Shown here: positions 32,501 to 37,389 of the stretch, one piece after another | How the letters are laid out: every line of letters starts with the position of its first letter | Position numbering within the stretch: position 1 is the stretch's first letter | Origin: an uncultured Synechococcus sp. | GTDB taxonomy: Bacteria; Cyanobacteriota; Cyanobacteriia; Phormidesmidales; Phormidesmidaceae | Assembly (NCBI GenBank): GCA_937911865.1 | Contig: CALDSK010000047.1 | Coordinates: 1 to 37,389 of the forward strand | Direction of reading: 5' to 3' | DNA: 37,389 nucleotides | Notes under the pieces: generated by a model | Databases searched by the model: none | What the model saw: only the letters and a program-made list of their open reading frames with translations | What the model was told of the DNA's origin: nothing | Position numbers and translations under genes: made by a program

Positions 32501-33331
32501 TTACAGTTCTTCGGTGGTCAGCTCTGGAATCACCACCGATTCTTTGCGCTTGAGCGGCTGTAGCTCTTCTGCCTTGGCGGGGACCAATTCCTTCTGCCGC
32601 TCTTCGGTCGGCTGCCGTTCTTCTAGCTTCAGCGGTAGTCGCATGGGCTCTTGAGTCTTCACGGCCTTCGTCTTCGGTAGGCTGCGTTCTAGGTCACCGA
32701 GTGGACGAGGAATTACCATCACGGAATTGAGTTCGCCGATGCGTTCGGCTTCATTCATTCCAGCTTCGACTGCGATCGCCACATTAGAGAGCGACCCTTG
32801 AATAATAATAGTGCACAGCCCTTCTCCAATTGTCTCGTGAGAGAGCAGCGTAATTTCCGCCGACTTGGTCATGGCATCTGCCGCGCCCACCATCGCCGGA
32901 AAACCTCTGGTCTCTAGCAAGCCAATGGCACTGCCGCCCATCATTGAGCCCGCACCTTCGAGATCTTCCATGCGAGCCGCAATTGGCAGCACGGCTTCCA
33001 GATTGGCAGGCGGTCTGGGAATGAGCGTGGCAGAGACGAACTGTCCAAATTGTCTGGCGGTTTGCTCCCCCGCATGAACGGCCATGCGTACGTCGGCTAC
33101 GCCGCCCCGCACAATCGCTGTGCAATGTCCGCCGCCTGTTTTTTCGTAACCAACCAAAAATACGTTCGACGACTTCATCATGGCGTCGGCAGTCCCAATA
33201 ATGGCCGGAAAGCTCGTGGTAGAAACCAGTCCCAACGCTGTATCGTGCAGCCAATTTCGGCCGCGAGAAGCTTTAGAAGCCTTCATCCGAGCAGCTTGAT
33301 TCGGTCCAACTGGAGTGGCGTCTGATTGCAT
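32501..33331 (-). CDS. ccmO: carboxysome shell protein CcmO (two BMC domains)
   Basis: Tandem bacterial-microcompartment domain protein, a minor pseudohexameric (trimeric) tile of the beta-carboxysome shell. BMC domain 1 runs about residues 31-107 (ALGLVSTTSFPAIIGTADAM... up to SATLIPRP) and domain 2 about 134-211 (AIGLLETRGFPAMVGAADAM... up to SVMVIPRP). A charged tail of about 60 residues rich in Glu, Lys, Pro and Gln follows. The two domains are recognisably related but differ at many positions, as in known CcmO. It is last in the ccm operon, 31 bases after ccmN. ATG at 33331. Confidence 0.95.
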   Translation of the reverse strand: MQSDATPVGPNQAARMKASKASRGRNWLHDTALGLVSTTSFPAIIGTADAMMKSSNVFLVGYEKTGGGHCTAIVRGGVADVRMAVHAGEQTARQFGQFVSATLIPRPPANLEAVLPIAARMEDLEGAGSMMGGSAIGLLETRGFPAMVGAADAMTKSAEITLLSHETIGEGLCTIIIQGSLSNVAIAVEAGMNEAERIGELNSVMVIPRPLGDLERSLPKTKAVKTQEPMRLPLKLEERQPTEERQKELVPAKAEELQPLKRKESVVIPELTTEEL

Positions 33332-33362
33332 GAGGAGCCCCTAGAAGGGTAAAGCTGGAGGG

Positions 33363-34253
33363 TTAGGCTGGCCGATTTGGAAACAGGGTGGCAATTAGCT
33401 GGGTTACCTGGTCTTTGCCATATACCCGACTGTTCCCTGTAACGGCGAGCGCAGAACCGTTAGCAGAACCGTTGGCAGCAGTGTGACTATTGTTTCCATA
33501 GCCATTATTCAATTGTACGCCATTGCTCTGGTTTAGCGGCTGAGCCGAAGGATCGACATACTGACCATTCTGATCGCTCAAGCTAGGAATTTCTATAGGT
33601 TTGGGCCCGACGGGCGGCGGCTCCACAAAAGTGTTTACAAAACTATCGTTTTGTTGGGAAGTTGTTACCTGCGGTGGGCCAGACTGAGTATCAGACCGAG
33701 TGCCATTCTGAGCGCCGTTCTGAGCGCCATTCATGAAAGCGAAGCTGGCCGGGTTGGCAACGTAGCTGCCCGAGGTGAACCCGTTTGATTGGGCATTTAC
33801 ATTGGTTGATGCGCTGGCTCTCGTGCCGGCCCCCGCACTGGCCCCCACACTGGCCCTCGCACCGAATCCCGCATTGGCCGCTGCATCAACCAGTGTGCCC
33901 GGCTGTAATAGCGCCCCCGCTTCTATCTGTGGATTCATTAGCGTACTGCCTGGGCTGACACAGCTATTAGCCCCTACAGTGCCATTGCCCACTACCAATA
34001 CGTTGGCACCCAGACTGACTCCCGCGCCGATGGTGAGTACGCCGTTTCGAGACTGTACACAGACGCCCGCAGACAGGCAGGCCCCAGCTGCAATCACAAT
34101 GCGGCTACCTGGAGAGGCCTGAAGCACAACCCCAGGTGCGATCGCTACTCCATCAGCAACCGTCACATCGCCCATTACACAGTAATGAGTTTGACTCACG
34201 AGCTTGGGCGATTTGTATTGGACCAATGGGTCATGAGGCGTGGACGGTTGCAT
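33363..34253 (-). CDS. ccmN: carboxysome assembly protein CcmN
   Basis: Adaptor that links the CcmM-Rubisco core to the shell. Residues about 12-120 are left-handed beta-helix hexapeptide repeats (SQTHYCVMGDVTVADGVAIA, GAGVSLGANVLVVGNGTVGA). A long low-complexity linker follows, with an Ala/Ser/Gly block and an NGAQ repeat. The C-terminal encapsulation helix is NSRVYGKDQVTQLIATLFPN, close to the known VYGK...LFP-type peptide that binds CcmK. At 296 residues it is longer than the Synechococcus elongatus protein (about 160), all of the increase being linker. It lies 48 bases after ccmM and 31 before ccmO. Confidence 0.95.
   Translation of the reverse strand: MQPSTPHDPLVQYKSPKLVSQTHYCVMGDVTVADGVAIAPGVVLQASPGSRIVIAAGACLSAGVCVQSRNGVLTIGAGVSLGANVLVVGNGTVGANSCVSPGSTLMNPQIEAGALLQPGTLVDAAANAGFGARASVGASAGAGTRASASTNVNAQSNGFTSGSYVANPASFAFMNGAQNGAQNGTRSDTQSGPPQVTTSQQNDSFVNTFVEPPPVGPKPIEIPSLSDQNGQYVDPSAQPLNQSNGVQLNNGYGNNSHTAANGSANGSALAVTGNSRVYGKDQVTQLIATLFPNRPA
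33702..33737. repeat. 12-bp tandem repeat in the CcmN linker
   Basis: GCCATTCTGAGC (33702), GCCGTTCTGAGC (33714) and a partial third copy from 33726 encode NGAQNGAQNG on the minus strand. The period keeps the reading frame. Confidence 0.8.
33811..33882. repeat. 12-bp degenerate tandem array in the CcmN linker, six units
   Basis: Units at 33811, 33823, 33835, 33847, 33859 and 33871 follow GCACTGGCCCCC with one to several changes. On the coding strand they give a block of four-residue periods (GARASVGASAGAGTRASA). It sits between the beta helix and the encapsulation peptide, so length change should be tolerated. Confidence 0.8.
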
Positions 34254-34301
34254 ATGAACACGCTGTCGCTTGCTGGAGACAGCTTGACTGGGTATCTAAC
34301 T

Positions 34302-36086
34302 CTAAGGGCGCTGAATAGTGGCCTCTAGAACCCGGCGCTTCGCTTGTGTGTCTGTGCCCACGAGTCGAACGTACTCCCCCTGATGCCGCGCTAGCTGCTT
34401 GCCTAGTTCAGAGATGGCTTCGGCCGGGCGACGAGCGGCGATCGCATTTCCCGTCTTCCAAATGCCGCTGCGATAGCGACGCTTGTCAGCGTACTCCAAA
34501 GAAATTTTATGGCCTTGATTCATCAGCTGAGTGATCTGATCCATCACCTTTGATTCCATCCCACTGTTGCCACCACCGGCAGTATTCTGGCCTCTAGCGG
34601 CGCGGTAGCCACCAGACTGAGCGGTGCTAGCATGACCTGACGACGCGCTACCAGCCTGTCTGCCACTGTTGGCATTGCTTTGCCCAGGCCTATGAATGGT
34701 CACCTCTGCAACGCGGCGCTTAGCCCCAGAGTCAATGCCCACTATACGCACGTAGTCGTTACTGTGGCGAGTTAGCTGCTGGGTCAGCTCCGAAATAGCA
34801 TCGGCCGGCCGACGGGCCTGAATAGAAGGGCCGGTCTTCCAAATGCCGCTACGGAAGCGGCGCTTATCAGCGAATTCAATCGAAATTTTGAGACCTTGAT
34901 TGACCAGCTGCGTCACTTGCTCAATCGCAGCGTTGTCCATGCCACTGCCACCGTTCGAGGCGCCATTCAAGAATGCTGGATCGTCGTAGTGAGGTGGGTT
35001 GGCGTTGATCGGATCGCGAGCGGCTTCTCTGCCGTTGGTTGAAGCGCCAGCTCCTTTAGACGGACTGCTGTTACTTTGACCAGGCTTTTGCACCGTAGTC
35101 GCAGCACCCCGGGTTTTGACCTGAGAATTTATGCCGAAGATTCGCACGTACTTGTCGGCATGCTGAGTGAGGAAATTCTGTAGCTGCGCGATCGCCCCGG
35201 ACTCGCTGCTCGCTTTAATAGAAGGTGCTGTCTGCCAAATACCGCTGCGGAAGCGACGCTTATCTGCAAATTCAACGCCAACCGTGTTGCCGCCTCGGAT
35301 AATTTGGCTCACAGCCTGCGCCACTTCATCGCCTACCTGGCTTCCCTGACTAGAACTCTGACCGTAGCCACTACTAGGAGAAGACTGTCCGCCACCCGAG
35401 CTGGCAATAGCCTTTGCAGAGACTTCAACTGGCTTGCCGTCAGCTCTTTGTATCGTCGTCGTTGCCGTGCGGCTGTTGGATTTAGCGTTGATGCCAAACA
35501 TCCGAATGTACTCGCCGCTGTGCTCCTGAAGGCAGTGCTCTAGTTTGGAAAATACTTCTCTTTCGTTACGAGACTCAATCGGAGAGCACACCTTCCATAC
35601 GTTACTGCGATAGTGACGAGGGCCCGCATGCTCTGTCCCAATCTGGTAGCCAGCGTTCAACAAGTTGCGAACTTTCTGAGCCACACCAGCCTCTAGCCCG
35701 CCGCCGCTTTGCTGAGCGTTCCCATTGTTGCTGTAAGACGCGTTGCCATAGGACGAACTGGTGCCGTATGAGCGGCTGCCACCACTACCAGACGACTGTG
35801 CAACAGGCTTATCACCGGGGCGCTGCACGGTGACCATGCCGACGCGCTGTTTTACTTTGGGGTCGATGCCAAACATTCGAACATACTCCCCTTCATGCTC
35901 TGCCAGGCATCGCTCTAGCGCTTCAAAGACAGCTTGCTCCCGGGTGTCTTTAATCGGCGTGCAAGTCTCCCAGACACCGCTGCGATAGCGGCGCTTGTCG
36001 GCATGTTCCATGCCAATTCGATAGCCAGCACTGAGATGCTGACGTACCTGTTGAACGATTTCTGAAGAGAGTCTTTGGGCTTGCAT
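34302..36086 (-). CDS. ccmM: predicted short form of CcmM from an internal start
   Basis: In studied cyanobacteria ccmM also makes a short product of SSUL repeats only (M35 in S. elongatus), by internal translation initiation. Here Met274 (CAT at 36084-36086) is preceded on the minus strand by AGGAG five bases upstream (complement of 36092-36096), an ideal ribosome-binding site just before the first SSUL. The product would be 594 residues with all five repeats. Confidence 0.8.
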   Translation of the reverse strand: MQAQRLSSEIVQQVRQHLSAGYRIGMEHADKRRYRSGVWETCTPIKDTREQAVFEALERCLAEHEGEYVRMFGIDPKVKQRVGMVTVQRPGDKPVAQSSGSGGSRSYGTSSSYGNASYSNNGNAQQSGGGLEAGVAQKVRNLLNAGYQIGTEHAGPRHYRSNVWKVCSPIESRNEREVFSKLEHCLQEHSGEYIRMFGINAKSNSRTATTTIQRADGKPVEVSAKAIASSGGGQSSPSSGYGQSSSQGSQVGDEVAQAVSQIIRGGNTVGVEFADKRRFRSGIWQTAPSIKASSESGAIAQLQNFLTQHADKYVRIFGINSQVKTRGAATTVQKPGQSNSSPSKGAGASTNGREAARDPINANPPHYDDPAFLNGASNGGSGMDNAAIEQVTQLVNQGLKISIEFADKRRFRSGIWKTGPSIQARRPADAISELTQQLTRHSNDYVRIVGIDSGAKRRVAEVTIHRPGQSNANSGRQAGSASSGHASTAQSGGYRAARGQNTAGGGNSGMESKVMDQITQLMNQGHKISLEYADKRRYRSGIWKTGNAIAARRPAEAISELGKQLARHQGEYVRLVGTDTQAKRRVLEATIQRP

Positions 36087-36905
36087 ATGGGCTCCTGGGT
36101 CGAGTGGGAATTGACTAGATTGGCTAGGTTTTCGACCAGCGCGACTGGCCTTTGATGAACGATTTCGAGTGGTGCTAGCTAGGTTGGATGAATGACTAGC
36201 TAGGTTGGATGAATGATTGGTGCCGTGGACTGATACCAGACGAGCTTTTGAGCGATTTTGGGTGGATGAATTGTTGGATGAAAACGAACGGGTGTTGGCG
36301 ACTGAGCTGCCGATAATCTCTTTTGCGTAAGCCAAGTCTTCCGGCCGAACCTTTGGCAGCTGATCTGCCTGATGCTGAGAATTGATGACTGCTCCTGATG
36401 GCACGCAGCGTCCCGGCGGAATTTCGACATCCTGCACCAGCGCGTGCATAAGAATTACGCAGCCTTGACCAACTCTGGCATTGAAGACAGTGGAGCGAAA
36501 GCCCACAAAACAGTCCTCGCCAATAAAGGCAGGACTGTGAATGAGAGACTTGTGCGCGATGACAGTGCGATCACCGACATAGATAGAGCGGGTTTGCGAG
36601 CCAGCGTTGCCCATGACCTGAGCCCCTGCGATCGCCTCGACAACAACGCTCGGCAGCAGGTGACACTGTTCGCCGATTGAAACAGAAGCACCTGGCTGAG
36701 CGGTAATTGCAGTCCCTGGTGCTACACTCGCCCCCGATTCAATTTGAACATCGCCTTCTACCAGCGAAAACTCATGAACTTCTGCTGAAGTGTGAACCTG
36801 AGGATTAGCAGAAAGATTCAACCTCGACCTAGCGGAGCTTGATCTTTGGGTTGAACTGTCAGCTGAGCTATTGACTAAACTGCGGGCTACACTCTGGGCT
36901 ACCAT
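34302..36905 (-). CDS. ccmM: carboxysome scaffold CcmM, long form, with five SSUL repeats
   Basis: Core organiser of the beta-carboxysome that cross-links Rubisco and recruits CcaA and CcmN. Of 867 residues, about 35-198 form a gamma-carbonic-anhydrase-like left-handed beta helix. H118 and H123 (VIAHKSLIHSPAFIG) occupy two of the zinc-ligand positions. The third, expected in a VxIHGL segment, is E90 in SVVVEAIAG, so the domain is probably inactive. A Ser-rich linker follows. Five Rubisco-small-subunit-like (SSUL) repeats lie at about 279-363, 405-487, 525-607, 657-740 and 784-867, each with a (K/R)R(Y/F)RSG-W-type core, joined by Ser/Gly/Asn linkers. Cysteine pairs C315/C333 and C440/C458 occur only in repeats 1 and 2. 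Three to four SSULs are found in the best-studied species. Confidence 0.97.
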   Translation of the reverse strand: MVAQSVARSLVNSSADSSTQRSSSARSRLNLSANPQVHTSAEVHEFSLVEGDVQIESGASVAPGTAITAQPGASVSIGEQCHLLPSVVVEAIAGAQVMGNAGSQTRSIYVGDRTVIAHKSLIHSPAFIGEDCFVGFRSTVFNARVGQGCVILMHALVQDVEIPPGRCVPSGAVINSQHQADQLPKVRPEDLAYAKEIIGSSVANTRSFSSNNSSTQNRSKARLVSVHGTNHSSNLASHSSNLASTTRNRSSKASRAGRKPSQSSQFPLDPGAHMQAQRLSSEIVQQVRQHLSAGYRIGMEHADKRRYRSGVWETCTPIKDTREQAVFEALERCLAEHEGEYVRMFGIDPKVKQRVGMVTVQRPGDKPVAQSSGSGGSRSYGTSSSYGNASYSNNGNAQQSGGGLEAGVAQKVRNLLNAGYQIGTEHAGPRHYRSNVWKVCSPIESRNEREVFSKLEHCLQEHSGEYIRMFGINAKSNSRTATTTIQRADGKPVEVSAKAIASSGGGQSSPSSGYGQSSSQGSQVGDEVAQAVSQIIRGGNTVGVEFADKRRFRSGIWQTAPSIKASSESGAIAQLQNFLTQHADKYVRIFGINSQVKTRGAATTVQKPGQSNSSPSKGAGASTNGREAARDPINANPPHYDDPAFLNGASNGGSGMDNAAIEQVTQLVNQGLKISIEFADKRRFRSGIWKTGPSIQARRPADAISELTQQLTRHSNDYVRIVGIDSGAKRRVAEVTIHRPGQSNANSGRQAGSASSGHASTAQSGGYRAARGQNTAGGGNSGMESKVMDQITQLMNQGHKISLEYADKRRYRSGIWKTGNAIAARRPAEAISELGKQLARHQGEYVRLVGTDTQAKRRVLEATIQRP
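36092..36096 (-). promoter_or_regulatory. internal ribosome-binding site of ccmM
   Basis: AGGAG on the minus strand, spacer CCCAT, then ATG at 36086. It lies in the linker between the gamma-CA domain and SSUL1, exactly where the short CcmM of other species begins. Confidence 0.8.
36175..36216. repeat. 21-bp tandem duplication inside ccmM
   Basis: The sequences at 36175-36195 and 36196-36216 are identical 21-base units beginning CTAGCTAGGTTGG. They encode the heptad SSNLASH twice in the Ser-rich linker between the beta helix and SSUL1. The frame is preserved. Confidence 0.92.
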
Positions 36906-36985
36906 CTGACTTCTTGCCTACCTAGCGGCTTCATCGGTTTCGCTCAACTTAAGAGCAAGGGCCGAACCCGATAGGGGCAAGGCAC

Positions 36986-37288
36986 TTATCTGAAATCTTC
37001 TCGCTTGTCATAAAGCAGACCCGAATCAAGACTGACAGTATCGATAATGGCGATAATGGCTGCATCTACCGGTTTATCGCTATATCTCTGCTGCTGCCTA
37101 GCCGCGCTACCGCGACTGACTAGCACCCATTCGCCCACACCTGCTCCGACCACATCGGCGGCTACTTCATACTCGCTCTGGAGGTCACCTGCTTCATCAA
37201 TTAGTTGAATTAACAGCAGCTTAACCCCCATCAAGCTTTCGTCTTTGACGGTACTAACGACCGTTCCTCTGACCTTTGCTAAGCGCAT
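36986..37288 (-). CDS. ccmL: carboxysome vertex protein CcmL
   Basis: Pentameric BMV-family protein that caps the vertices of the carboxysome shell. The 100-residue protein has the family pattern: RLAKVRGTVVSTVKDESLMG followed by VKLLLIQLID at the N terminus, then AADVVGAGVGEWVLVSRGSA with the conserved glycines lining the pentamer pore, then PVDAAIIAIIDTVSLDSGLL. Length is normal. It begins 32 bases after the ccmK stop and ends 80 bases before the ccmM start, in the usual ccmK-L-M-N-O order. ATG at 37288. Confidence 0.96.
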   Translation of the reverse strand: MRLAKVRGTVVSTVKDESLMGVKLLLIQLIDEAGDLQSEYEVAADVVGAGVGEWVLVSRGSAARQQQRYSDKPVDAAIIAIIDTVSLDSGLLYDKREDFR

Positions 37289-37320
37289 AGCGCTTGTCTA
37301 TATCTGTTTGCCACAAGCGC

Positions 37321-37389
37321 TTATCTACCGTAGGGACGAATACCACTAACGCTCTCGCGGAACTGCTCTACCGCTTCGGTGTAGCGAAT
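37321..37389 (-). CDS. ccmK: C-terminal end of carboxysome shell protein CcmK (partial)
   Basis: The right edge of the window on the minus strand reads IRYTEAVEQFRESVSGIRPY and ends GR-stop (TAA, complement of 37321-37323). This is the C-terminal tail of the major hexameric shell protein CcmK, most like CcmK1/CcmK2 with their RYTE-x-VEQFRE sequence. Only 22 residues are inside the window. It is the expected first gene upstream of ccmL. Confidence 0.88.
   Translation of the reverse strand: MRYTEAVEQFRESVSGIRPYGR

Noticed and set aside
32460..32506. TTACAG word recurring at 32460, 32485 and 32501 between miaA and ccmO
   Set aside because: The word is short and the spacing irregular. Noted only as another minor repeat, without support for a function.
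1..37389. Search for tRNA, rRNA, insertion sequences, phage or defence genes
   Set aside because: Nothing in the translated frames or gaps resembles a transposase, integrase, nuclease-based defence gene or structural RNA. A covariance-model scan (tRNAscan-SE, Infernal) would be needed to exclude small RNAs.

Overview
The window comes from a beta-cyanobacterium. It carries photosystem I psaD, chlorophyll-synthesis chlM, phycobilin-synthesis ho1 and a beta-carboxysome ccm operon. HIP1-type octamers (GCGATCGC and close variants) are scattered on both strands. The genus cannot be fixed from sequence alone. A filamentous or Leptolyngbya/Nodosilinea-like lineage would fit, but that is a guess.

Layout. 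1-2930 (+): the tail of an unidentified gene, an alpha/beta hydrolase, a remnant of a GNAT acetyltransferase and an SSS-family sodium symporter. 2948-7000 (-): an apparent operon of a 138-aa membrane protein, a DUF423 protein and ergothioneine genes egtC-egtB-egtD. 7342-10204 (-): chlM, a conserved small protein and nagA with an expanded repeat. 10344-12975 (+): purE and the ammonium transporter amt, preceded by a perfect NtcA box. 13435-17789 (+): a DICT-GAF histidine kinase with a very basic tail, then the adjacent psaD and trpE. 17984-21654: mutY with a Nudix domain, DUF760, a [2Fe-2S] ferredoxin, DUF2470 and a pentapeptide-repeat protein on the minus strand, and one unknown gene on plus. 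22081-27818: a DUF3747/SLH surface protein, a tocopherol-type methyltransferase, ktrB, an FMN reductase and an MFS transporter. 28129-32447: ho1, gyrB and miaA. 32501-37389 (-): the carboxysome operon ccmK(partial)-ccmL-ccmM-ccmN-ccmO.

How genes work together. CcmM, CcmN, CcmL, CcmO and CcmK build the carboxysome that houses Rubisco. CcmM here has five Rubisco-binding SSUL repeats, an apparently disabled gamma-carbonic anhydrase domain and a textbook internal start for the short form. EgtD, EgtB and EgtC would make hercynine, then its gamma-glutamyl-cysteine sulfoxide, then hercynylcysteine sulfoxide. The final lyase (EgtE) and the gamma-Glu-Cys ligase are not in the window. The amt promoter is a canonical nitrogen-control promoter.

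The most striking non-genic signals are a perfect 42-bp palindrome covering the end of gyrB and a recurring pattern of short direct tandem repeats (periods 12-25 bp, 2-6 copies). These repeats occur between genes and, in frame, inside nagA, ccmN and ccmM. No tRNA, rRNA, CRISPR array, insertion sequence or phage gene was recognised. I see no clearly new defence or mobile system. The best candidates for new biology are the palindrome, the egt-linked membrane proteins, the kinase tail and the tandem-repeat habit.
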